A DNA stretch of 64,000 nt from Dipteris shenzhenensis. Its lineage: Eukaryota > Polypodiophyta > Polypodiopsida > Gleicheniales. Positions 12,228 through 21,145 of the stretch are shown here, piece by piece. The translations under genes were made by a program, and so were the position numbers. The notes beneath the pieces were generated by a model. That model was not told the origin of the DNA, did not search any database, and saw only the letters and a list, made by a program, of their open reading frames with translations. The stretch lies in NCBI GenBank assembly GCA_047967505.1, contig CM106541.1. One strand, written 5' to 3'. Numbering within the stretch: the first letter of the stretch is position 1; each line of letters begins with the position of its first letter.

Positions 12228-14573
12228 ATGTTGCCCAATCATCGCTTTAAACTCGTCACTACTCCAAGAACGACCAGGCGTTCGGATGACACATCATCTG
12301 TCTCTCCATCACTCTTCAGCTTGTTGCTGCTTTTGCAGCTTCATGTTACCTTGACTGTAGGAACCGGATACATGACTACATTGGCAAGTTTATCGGGTTA
12401 CATTCCTCTTTATAGGGCGACCTACTCTTCTGCTTGTGCTCTCCAGGCGGGAACGCTCCATCCGCAATGTTGGGGCGCATTGGCCATTTTCAACGACACA
12501 TTGCCTCCAGTGGGCGTGTCATTCTGGGCTATCTCCAACGGGTGCTATTTTGTATGCGGGTTGCTGTATGATTCTCATCGTCCTTTCTGTTGGGGGCAGG
12601 TAAATAATTCAGTCATTCCATCCCAATATCAGAGCACTAGCTATTCCAACATCAATTCCGGTTTATTGCATGCGTGCGCAGTAAGAGATAACAAAACAGA
12701 CAGTCCTGGTCGGGTCGATTGTTGGAGCATCAACAACGATTATGGACAAGCTTCGCCTCCATCGGAAGCGATGATATCAGTTACAGCCGGCGACTATTTT
12801 ACTTGTGGACTCACGGCCAGCACAAGGCACACAATTTGCTGGGGTTTGGATATCACACAAATCGGTCCAGCAATCCAGGCCCCCAACGCCAGTTTTGAGT
12901 CGATCTTTGCTGGGAGTCAACACATGTGTGGACTCGAGTTGAATACCAAGAAGACACTCTGCTGGGGTAACAACACTCATGGGCAGGCTAATCCTCCTGA
13001 AAACCTCCACCTCACAGTGATCACTGGAGGCCCCGCGTTCTCATGCGGCTTGCGTGAGGATAATCATGAAGCTGTATGCTGGGGGGACAGCACAGGTGCT
13101 CAGACAACTCCCCCTGCGGGAGTGACATTCGCTACCATCTCGTCCGGAGATTGGTTCACTTGTGGCGTGAGGGAGGGTGACCAGGAGATGGTTGTGAACT
13201 GCTGGGGGGAGCAAGGTCTCGCAAATTCCTCCGTGCCGAAGGGTTTAAGAGCTAGTATGGGATTGTGCGTCAAGCAGTGTAATGAGGGCCAGTATGAACT
13301 TTCGGATTCCGAGCTTGGGATCTCGAATCAGTGTCCCAAAAATGGAGACAAGGTTTGCTTGGAGTGCTTGCCAGGCCAGCCGTGTCAAGCTCCCAACTCT
13401 ACAGTTCCTAAACCATTATCGCGTCCGTTGAAAGGAATTGTGGTGGGAGTGGCCCTGACTGCACTAGTGATCGTCGGATTGTTAGCAGTGCTTCAACGTA
13501 GACAATTGCATTCGATGTGGTTGTCTAGGCGGAGGCCAATTTATCAAGCGGAATCTGTTCAGGCAAGGCTTTGGAAAGCTAAAACGAATAAGGTTATTAG
13601 CTTCACTAGTGAAGAGCTCCGGAGAGCCACGAAAGACTACGACACTGGTATGATGATTGGGAAAGGGAGTTTTGGGGAAGTATACAAAGGCACCCTCGAC
13701 GATGGGCGGGTTGTGGCGATCAAGAAAGCTTGCACGATGGAGAGAGCTAGCACGTTTGACATGGAGCTTGAACTCCTGGCAAAGCTAAACCACTCTTACT
13801 TGGTGAATCTCGTTGGTTACTGTGAAGGGGACAAATGCCTTGTGTTTGAATTCATGGCAAATGGTTCGCTGCAAGATTGCCTGTTTCGCAAACGATCTGC
13901 TCAGCCCTTAGACTGGAAACGCCGAATGAAGATTGCCCTGCAAGCAGCAAGAGGGCTTGAGTACCTCCATGTCTATGTATCTCCCAAAATTATTCATCGT
14001 GATGTGAAAGCATCTAATATTTTGCTGGACGAAGCTTTGGATGCGCATATCTCTGATTTCGGCCTCTCTCTTTACGGTCCTGTCGGAAGCGAAACTCATC
14101 TCAGCAACCTGGCACCTTGCGGAACTCCAGGCTACCTCGATCCAGAATACTTCCAGTCTTATCAGCTCAATTTGAAGAGCGATGTCTACAGTTTTGGAGT
14201 TGTTCTTCTGGAGCTGTTGAGCGGGCGAAAGGCAGTGGATAAAGATTATTCCGTATGTAGCATTGTGGCATGGGCCGTGGAGCTTGCTGAGCACGGGCAG
14301 TCCATGCTTATATTGGATCCGGAGCTCAAAGTCCCCGACGATGGTGCAAACAGATCAATTCTAGACGTCATAGGGCTGGCTCTGCGGTGTGTTCGTATGA
14401 CAGGAAAGGAGCGTCCAACCATGACTGATGTAGCAAGCTACTTGCAAGCAGTTGTCGAGCCATCGTTCTCCAATGAGACGAGCACTCAAATACAGCGCCC
14501 AAATTCTTTGCAATTCCAAAGCAGCAGCAAATGCTCAATCGCAGATGTCTCCTTGAGCTTAGAAGGAAGATGA
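12228..14573 (+). CDS. CRINKLY4-related receptor-like kinase
   Basis: This is an intronless 781-residue plasma-membrane receptor kinase of the CRINKLY4/CCR family. The first ATG is used; residues about 29-47 form a leucine-rich signal segment after a long N-terminal tail. The ectodomain (about 50-340) carries repeated C-W-G units with paired cysteines, the seven-bladed 'crinkly' repeats related to RCC1. A short Cys-rich stretch (about 340-390, TNFR-like) follows. One membrane helix lies at about 402-421. The kinase domain (about 470-750) has the glycine loop IGKGSFGEVYKG, the VAIKK lysine (about 498), HRDVK (about 590-594), DFG (about 610) and GTPGYLDPEY, so all catalytic residues are present and it is an RD kinase. 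Family members act in epidermal and cell-layer signalling; the ligand is unknown. The family's intronless structure and its 750-900-residue length fit this ORF. Confidence 0.95.
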   Translation: MLPNHRFKLVTTPRTTRRSDDTSSVSPSLFSLLLLLQLHVTLTVGTGYMTTLASLSGYIPLYRATYSSACALQAGTLHPQCWGALAIFNDTLPPVGVSFWAISNGCYFVCGLLYDSHRPFCWGQVNNSVIPSQYQSTSYSNINSGLLHACAVRDNKTDSPGRVDCWSINNDYGQASPPSEAMISVTAGDYFTCGLTASTRHTICWGLDITQIGPAIQAPNASFESIFAGSQHMCGLELNTKKTLCWGNNTHGQANPPENLHLTVITGGPAFSCGLREDNHEAVCWGDSTGAQTTPPAGVTFATISSGDWFTCGVREGDQEMVVNCWGEQGLANSSVPKGLRASMGLCVKQCNEGQYELSDSELGISNQCPKNGDKVCLECLPGQPCQAPNSTVPKPLSRPLKGIVVGVALTALVIVGLLAVLQRRQLHSMWLSRRRPIYQAESVQARLWKAKTNKVISFTSEELRRATKDYDTGMMIGKGSFGEVYKGTLDDGRVVAIKKACTMERASTFDMELELLAKLNHSYLVNLVGYCEGDKCLVFEFMANGSLQDCLFRKRSAQPLDWKRRMKIALQAARGLEYLHVYVSPKIIHRDVKASNILLDEALDAHISDFGLSLYGPVGSETHLSNLAPCGTPGYLDPEYFQSYQLNLKSDVYSFGVVLLELLSGRKAVDKDYSVCSIVAWAVELAEHGQSMLILDPELKVPDDGANRSILDVIGLALRCVRMTGKERPTMTDVASYLQAVVEPSFSNETSTQIQRPNSLQFQSSSKCSIADVSLSLEGR

Positions 14574-14631
14574 TGATGTTAGATTGTTAGAAATCTGTTA
14601 GCAACTATCAATCGTCGCACCGCAGTCAACG

Positions 14632-14637
14632 AATAAA
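14632..14637 (+). terminator. Poly(A) signal
   Basis: A canonical AATAAA lies about 60 bp after the stop codon of the receptor kinase gene, in the right orientation and at a plausible distance for 3' end formation. Confidence 0.55.
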
Positions 14638-14696
14638 TTCGGAGGATGTCTCTGCCACTCAAGTTCCTTCTTCCAGAAAGTATTTCAATCATGTCA

Positions 14697-14850
14697 TCGT
14701 TTCAATCACGTAGACTTCATGGGAGTTTTTAAAAATAATAAGATGAATTGATTTTTTTTAAAAATGCGATCTTTTCAATTACGTTTACTTCACGGGGGGG
14801 GTGAGTTTAAAAAAATAACAAGATGAATGATTCATAAGGCATGCCCGAGA
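14697..14850. repeat. Degenerate tandem duplication, ~76-bp unit
   Basis: TTTCAATCACGTAGACTTCA (14699) and TTTCAATTACGTTTACTTCA (about 14775) head two copies. Each runs through a G stretch, an A/T-rich tract and AAGATGAAT. Confidence 0.75.
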
Positions 14851-14935
14851 TTATCGACTAGATGTGAAAAACTTGAAGATTCATTGTACATAGTTCGTCA
14901 TTTTTTTGTGAACATTTGCTCTTGAGCCCCGAATG

Positions 14936-15190
14936 TTTGCGAGTCTCTTGTGTGCTTTTGGGGTGAACTAAACAATTAGCCTGTCAATGTCACACTTCCA
15001 AAGACCAAAAGTCTCTTGTGTGCTTTTGGGGTTAACTTACTAGGTAGCAACCAAAGTTTAAAGTTCCAAAGACCAAAACTACTCTCACTACTTTGACAAA
15101 ACATGTTAATCCTTTTATGCTTCCTCTCTCTTCAACAACCATTGCAACTACTCTTTTATGCTTCCTCTTTCTTCAACAACCAATGCTAAC
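14936..15190. repeat. Two further short tandem duplications
   Basis: AGTCTCTTGTGTGCTTTTGG occurs at about 14941 and 15009 (about 67-bp spacing). CTTTTATGCTTCCTCT followed by CTTCAACAACCA occurs twice near 15113 and 15151 (about 37-bp spacing). Neither is coding. Confidence 0.75.
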
Positions 15191-15925
15191 ACGATCTCAA
15201 GTTTTAAATCTACATCAACAACACATTTACCACGAAAAAGACCTTTAGTTGAATCATTCTCATCTGTCCAACGCAAGTACATATGTGGTGTTTTCAAATT
15301 GAACCATTGGGTGTATTATCATGAAAAATGAATAAAATGTTATATCTCCTTGGATTTGATGTATTAGTTTGTGTTTTTTGTCATGTGAAAACCAAACTTT
15401 GGATTTTTTCTTGTAGTTGGAAATTCTTGAGTATGATTGGTACAAGCAAGGCAAGAAAAATATTTTTTTAAAAGAATATAAAGACCCTTATTTGGCAAAA
15501 GAAAAATCTACAGCTTATAGAATGGAATTCAAAACCCTTTGAATCCATAAATGAATGTTGCCGGTCCACTTGTCTCCAAATTTGAAAGTTCGATTCTAGA
15601 CTCAATTTCACACGGTTTTGACGTTATTTGCATTGCAAATAGACCATCCAGAGCATTATCTTTTAAAACAATAGAAATATTAGTAAAAAACTTCATATCT
15701 CCTTTACATATCCATGTAGCAAACACTTCCTCAAAGCATCAATGCAGCTTCCTTGCCCAATAGGACCCAAAATGCAATGTATCAATGAGCAATGCTTGCT
15801 CAAATTTTCATTCAGTTTAGTCCCACAAGAGATCATACAAATCTATGTTCTTTGCTGCATTCACTGTAATCAAGGCATGTCCTCTCCCTTGCTCCGTCCT
15901 ACTCCTCCAACTATATCCCCAACAT
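15191..15925. other. Unassigned DNA
   Basis: No gene is recognised. A plus-strand open frame at 15551-15763 lacks recognisable motifs and does not connect in frame to the aldo/keto reductase pseudogene that follows. Confidence 0.3.
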
Positions 15926-15934
15926 GCTGATGCC

Positions 15935-16720
15935 ATCGGCACTACCAAATACACCTAGAGAATCAACACCGTTGTTGCTGGCCCTGTCAACTTCCATAGA
16001 TTCAAGCTTGGCTCTCAATTTGGGGACCTTGTGGTCTCCTCTCTGGGTATTGGAACTTATCGTGGTTCTAACATCGACACTATAGATATAGAGTACATCG
16101 AGTCTATCACTCATTGCCTCACTCTTGGCGCTAACATCATTGACTCGGCACCAGTTATCACAACATGCCCACTGAGTAGTGCTTGGTGATGGCCATGAAG
16201 CAAGGGATCATAGAGAGGATGAGGTGATAGTGTGCTCAAAAACAGGCTTTGGCCTTCAATTATAGGGATTCCATTGAGCCTTACACTTACATTGATGATA
16301 TGTATATCAAAACTAACCTTTTCAAGTGGGAGGAGGTTGTGGGGGGTTTCCATTGCCTTTGCCAGCTATTTTGAGAATCAATGAGGAATAAGCTAGAGTT
16401 AAGTAGTAGAAACATGGATCTAGAGATGCTTGACATAGCTCAATGTTGTTCCTGCATTACCCTTCTTCCACGAATTGAAAATGTGTTTGCTGAGGGAAAG
16501 ATTACAACGTATAGGGTGGCCACATGGAATGTCTTTCGGGTGGAACCGAGTGAAAAGCTTTATCTTACACTCGAGGAATTAAAGAAGTGGGAGGAGATAA
16601 TCATCATTTCAAAGTCGTACAGGTACCTTATAACACAACCTCATAAGAAGATGCTAAGAGGGCCTCCTCGCACTCATGCTAAAGTTGGAACTCTAGCAGG
16701 GAGATGCTAAGTCAACATTG
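15935..16720 (+). pseudogene. Aldo/keto reductase-family pseudogene
   Basis: Plus-strand translations in shifting frames line up with a plant aldo/keto reductase-like protein. In order they are VVSSLGIGTYRGSN (about 16030), ITHCLTLGANIIDSAP (about 16110), a methionine-rich helix AMKQGIIERM, then YIDDMYIKTNLFKWEEVVGG (about 16290), MRNKLELSSRNMDLEMLDI, EGKITTYRVATWNVFRVEPS (about 16490) and HHFKVVQVPYN (about 16605). The order and spacing follow the barrel from the first strand through the nucleotide-site region. At least four frameshifts or stops interrupt it, and the catalytic Asp-Tyr-Lys-His set is not intact. No introns separate the blocks, which suggests a processed copy. The last third of the family's length is missing. 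Confidence 0.7.
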
Positions 16721-17904
16721 CAAAAAGCACATCCCCATGAAAGTTTTGCGATTCTATCTTGTGAGTAATGAGGATCTGACAAGGTTGATGCAGGTTGTCT
16801 TAGCCAATTAGAAAGAAGCTTAGAGTCTGTGCACTAATAATAGGGCTTGGGCAGTGGAATGTTGAGCTATTGGGGCAAAATCCACAAAGCCAGGCCAGCG
16901 GGGTCAAATGCCATACTCGAGCCTTCATGTGCTTGGCCTATCCCAAACCATGGGAGATCTTTTTGCCAACCAAAAATACCTTGTAGGTGAAGGTCATATC
17001 TTTCCAACCAGGGAACTTCCTTATAATGAAGAGTCAAACTTTTTTCAAAGGGACACGCTGTTGGAAAAGTCCTCTCCCCATCTGTAAGCTGTCATATGAG
17101 AAGAGCATGGAGGAGGTGGACTTAGTATTGATGTGGCTACCACATGGGTAGCACATAGGCTACCATGTGGGTAGCATAAAAGCTCAGACAAGCATGGATA
17201 TGGGGCTGCTTCATGGGCAACACATAGGCTACCATGTGGGCAATACACAAAGGGAAGTACTTGGCTACGTAGAACTCTCTAAGATAGAAGGGTAGGACTG
17301 GTGCGAGCAACAAGGCTGTTAGGAACAAAGGAGAGTAGAATTGTGGAGGTGTTCCAGAATGGAATCTTGCAAAAGTTGTACAGAGCAGAGGCGCCTGCTG
17401 TATAGGTTCCTACCATTATTTATACAGAGCTGTACTAGAGATTCAAGGGGCTAGATAAGTCTTGAACAGAGGTGGGACACTTAAAAGTGTAAATTGACTA
17501 CTTGGCGGAGGTATGGTCTTGGAAATAGGCCTTGTAACAGGTGCAACAGAGGTGGAGTAGACTTGAGCCAATGTGAGACAGACACATGGTAGGTTGGCAT
17601 GCCTACAAGGCTAGTGGGAGCAAACCAAGCAGTTCAGTTGGTTGGGGGCTACTAGCTAGCCAAAACAAGTTGCCAATCAATTATTTTGGGAGCCTACTAG
17701 CCCCTATAAAAGGGATCCATTTGAGGCTCTCTGCTCATCAATTGTAGTAGCCTTTAGGGAGTAGTTTGGAGTAGCAGATCAGTAGGATTTGGGCCTTCAA
17801 TGAGGATGTGGGCAACAAACAAGATCTCCTTGGAGAAAGAAAGTGAGTAGATTGCAAATTTGTTTATCGAGTCAATCTCAACATCTTAGATTGAGGGGAG
17901 ATTG
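16721..17904. other. LTR-like promoter region, no gene
   Basis: No coding sequence is recognised. On the plus strand a good TATA box (CCCTATAAAAGGG, about 17703-17715) is followed by a CTCTCTGCTCATCA leader-like stretch. A purine tract (TTGAGGGGAGATTGAG) lies near 17891, as around retrotransposon LTRs. No second LTR copy was found, so the class is a guess. Repeats at 17128-17250 are listed separately. Confidence 0.35.
17128..17250. repeat. Repeated palindromic GGCTACCATGTGGG units
   Basis: GGCTACCATGTGGGTAGCA and variants (GGCTACCACATGGGTAGCA, GGCTACCATGTGGGCAA) occur three times at uneven spacing. Each unit is itself partly palindromic (GGCTACC/GGGTAGC). Confidence 0.75.
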
Positions 17905-18490
17905 AGAAATTGACAGCTTTATGTGATATGACAACAGAGGAAGAATGGAGTGGACATAGGCCAAATTTCCAGCATCTCAGAGTGTTTGCTCAACTACCTA
18001 TGCTCGTGTCAAAGGAGAAGAGGGGTAAGTTTGATGTCAAGAGAGTGAGAAATACATTTTGGCTAGGTATGCAAAGGAACACAAAGCTTATAAGCTATAT
18101 ACAACTCTGCAACTCATAAAATGTTTGCTTCCTATGATGTGGTGTTTGATGAGAAGGTAAAGCAAGCTATTTTCCATCATGGTTATGAAAAATTGGATGG
18201 AAGAGCAGAAAATCTAGTGGCAATGCTAGAGATGTGAATTTGTAGATATCCACAAATGTGGCATATTTGATGGCATGCTACCTAGCAAGAGTAGGAGCTG
18301 TCGACAGAATGGGGGAGTATCTCCTAGGCATTCTACAAATTCTTTGGTGGAGATTGAATCTCATGGTCATGCTGACATCCACCAAGAAGCCTCATCATTC
18401 AAGTAGATGCCATGGTGGGCAAAGAAGCTAGTGGATGAAGCAAAGAGCATTGCGAAGAACCTAAAACCTAGAAGTGCAAACAACTGTGTG
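17905..18490 (+). pseudogene. Ty1/Copia integrase-to-linker fragment
   Basis: The translation begins with EEWSGHRPNFQHLRVF and continues through KEKRGKFDVKRVRNTFWLG, the conserved stretch at the end of Copia integrase. In a shifted frame it continues with THKMFASYDVVFDEKVKQ and then, near 18415, WWAKKLVDEAKSIAKNL. The core catalytic part of integrase and the reverse transcriptase are absent. Several stops are present. The fragment is interrupted on its right side by another Copia LTR at 18492. Confidence 0.75.
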
Positions 18491-18491
18491 G

Positions 18492-18661
18492 TGTGGGGAT
18501 TAAAGGTCACTGTGCCTTTACCCCGGCTATGTACAATACTCAAACACATATATAAATGAATGAAAAAGAAGATTAGGGTGTTCTGCACCCACCAAAACTT
18601 GTGTGGCTCTCTGTTTCTCTCTCTTCCTCCTCCGTTCTTGCTTCCGTTGAGAGCACTCACA
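18492..18661 (+). repeat. LTR of truncated Copia copy
   Basis: It starts TGTGGGGATTAAAGGTCACT and ends near GAGAGCACTCACA, matching the 172-bp LTRs of element 2 with substitutions and small indels. The 3' end is fixed only to within two bases because the terminal bases are altered. Confidence 0.85.
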
Positions 18662-18663
18662 AC

Positions 18664-18675
18664 CGGTATCAGAGC
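18664..18675 (+). other. tRNA primer binding site of truncated copy
   Basis: CGGTATCAGAGC lies two bases after the LTR and matches the plant Copia site for initiator-Met tRNA (TGGTATCAGAGC) except at its first base. Confidence 0.8.
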
Positions 18676-19672
18676 CCGGGTGATCTAGCTGAGCGTGCAT
18701 GAATGCCTGGAAGCTCAACAGCTTTATGGGAGGAAGGAGAAGCTCTGTGGCAAGATTTGTGGGTGACTTTACTTGCATCCAAGTGTGCAGAGACCTTGGA
18801 GGAACCTTTGGAAAAGTCACTTTGGTTTTGCAAAGTGGATTTGAGAGCCTGTTAAGTGTTTTCAAAGAAAAAGTCATTTTTTAAAGCTTTTTCTTGTTCC
18901 GTTCGACGACAGAGACTTCGTATTGACTTGTAGAGGCAACTATTGCATGCTTTTGGTGTCCACTTCACTTCAGGAGCTTGGAAACACCTTCATTCTTGAA
19001 TCTGGGATCATTTCATTGGATGTCTAACTCACTGTGTCAGTTTCTACATTTTTCTGCCCGAGTGTTGGAACTCAAGTTTGGAGCAACCATTTGTAGATCT
19101 GACAGTTTTGGTGGACTCAGGAGGTCCTAAAACTTCTATATTGCTCATCATTTGCACTCTGGTGGAGTTTACAAACAAACTTGTTTCCAAAAATGTTTTT
19201 CAGTCTGTGTGTTGGACCCAGTGATTGAGACTACGGTTTCCAAAACCGTCTATCCCATTGCATTCCGGACACCTAAAAACCCCTATCTATCAGTTCTTGC
19301 ATGATTCGATGGAGTATTTTATGAGTTATAGATCTCTGTGTATTGGATTTCCTCTCTCTCTTATGCATTTTTCATTCTAAGGTTTTGAAAGCTTAAATTT
19401 ATGCCACATGGCAGTGGATAAGTGTTGACTCCCATTTCTCACTCATCGGTTGGGATTTTGGAGTTCCAGCAGAAGAGAGATATTTGTAGATTTTCTTGTT
19501 GAGTCCGATTATGCAATGACACCCATATTTTAAGGCATCTCAGGTTCTTTTTTCAGTAGCAGTCATTGTCGTGGGACCATGATTTCTTGAGCATACCTTA
19601 TGCAGATCACTCTGGTTGCAGTTTGAACCGTGTGCGCTCATTCGTGGTGTGCATTGGGTTGCAGTGGATGAA

Positions 19673-20753
19673 TGTTAGTCCCTATTATGAACAAGTTCAA
19701 CAACATCCTTTTTTTCTTGTTTTTGCTTCCACAGTCATCGCCACACAAATAGCTAATGTGTATGCTTTGGTTTTTCAAATAGTAATAAAAAACCATTACC
19801 TTCCATAAATGAATGTTAAAAACCATTACCTTGGTATCATAGAATTAAAAAAATACATTTGAAAAATTAAACATTCAAATAAAGCAATACTTAATATTCT
19901 AAGATGGCCAACAAGGATATTAAACACATAGAAATGGTTAAAGACAAATCTTAAGACTAATAATGGACACATAAAGGATCAGACTTAGGAAGAATGGTTA
20001 TAAAGGGTTAGGCTTAGAGGCACATTCATAAAGTATTAATGGTGTGTGTCCATTAGTGGGGGCTCAATGGGATCCAACATAGTTGGGCTAGAAGGCACAT
20101 AGTGGTGGACAATACGGTAGTGGCCGCACATGTAAAGAAGGGTGATTAGCTAAGGATGGAAAGGTTACCCAAAATAGTAAAAGGTGTCTAAGGATAGCCT
20201 AGTAGACTTTGTAGAGGCATGGCTGGGTGGTCAATTTCAAGATCTCAATTCTCCAGTCATACAAAGGTCCTATCATTAGTATGAGAGCAATAGATCTTGA
20301 CTCTAAGATGTTCAAGCTCTTGCTGCCCGTAGCCTTGCTCTTGTTGCCCATAGCCTTGGGTGATTGCTACTTGCTTTTTCTTACGAAGGGGGTTGAAAAT
20401 CTCTTTTTTTATCAGCCCCAGGCTTATTGCAACTACATCACCCATCTCAGAGCAACAAGCATCCACTTTTTGGGAGATACCACCGATCTTGCCACCACGG
20501 CCTTCTTCTATTGCTTGCACAGCCAAGGGAGAGCCATCGCTCAATTTCCAGTCCTGCCAAATATTTTCTTTGTGGTCGCCCTTCTTCTCGAAAGGATATG
20601 GATTAGTTTGGGGCTATTATTTGTCACAAACAAAAGCGATATTGTTCTAGACTCATCATATTTTGCATTGCGGGTGGTAGCATGTTTGGTTGGACTAAAA
20701 AGTAGTGTCCATGGACACTGGTTTTTCAATGCTTATAAAAGCATCTTTGAAAC
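19673..20753. other. Unassigned DNA flanking element 1
   Basis: No known gene is recognised. On the minus strand 20257-20544 an open frame with an unusual tail (GYGQQEQGYGQQELEHL) reads as plausible coding sequence. It has no recognised family and no good start. The other strand is also open over much of the same interval, so coding status is unresolved. The insertion site of element 1 ends this stretch. Confidence 0.3.
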
Positions 20754-21018
20754 TGTTGGGTGGAGTGGACAACAGAAGCAACAGGAGATGGAGGCAAGAA
20801 GCAAAGCGTGCTCCTGAAGTTGTATTGCTGAAGTTATGAAGAATACAAAAGATACACCTAATATGATGAAACCCTAACTGCGTGTCATACATGTACTAGG
20901 TGTCCCAACTGGAACTAGTACTAAGTGTACCATAGGTCCTAACTGATAATATCTAGGCCTACAAGGCACATACCAAGGAATGAGTGACACCTATGGATAG
21001 CCCATAGAGTGGCCTACA
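20754..21018 (-). repeat. 3' LTR of element 1
   Basis: In element orientation it begins TGTAGGCCACTCTATGGGCT and ends CCACCCAACA. It is the left copy on the plus strand. Confidence 0.95.
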
Positions 21019-21029
21019 AACCCCCCTCG
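21019..21029 (-). other. Polypurine tract of element 1
   Basis: The minus strand reads TCGAGGGGGGTT immediately before the 3' LTR, the expected position for plus-strand DNA priming. Confidence 0.8.
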
Positions 21030-21145
21030 ACGGTATGGGCCGAAGTATCCTGGAAACGTCTCAAGATACTTGAAAGACTAGGTCATGGTTGCACAAATTC
21101 ATCCAATGTGGATATAGCAACCTATGACTGTACAGAGAAGGCAGA

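Larger units (their letters stand above)
18492..19672 (+). mobile_element. Truncated Copia copy (5' LTR and leader), element-2 family
   Basis: This plus-strand segment matches the reverse complement of about 56340-57533 in the complete element at 51644-57533. It contains one LTR, a primer site and most of the long untranslated leader, then stops abruptly after CAGTGGATGAA. By eye about nine in ten positions agree, so it is clearly older than the complete copy. No gag-pol and no second LTR are present. Confidence 0.88.

Noticed and set aside
12777-14294. Minus-strand open frames opposite the receptor kinase
   Set aside because: They are shadows of the real plus-strand gene and have no motifs of their own.
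15580-15610. AGTTCGATTCTAGAC resembling a tRNA T-arm
   Set aside because: No matching acceptor stem, anticodon arm or D-arm can be drawn around it.
20277-20288. Plus-strand TAGTATGAGAGC, similar to a tRNA primer site
   Set aside because: It has two mismatches to the usual site, no clear LTR edge precedes it, and no gag follows.
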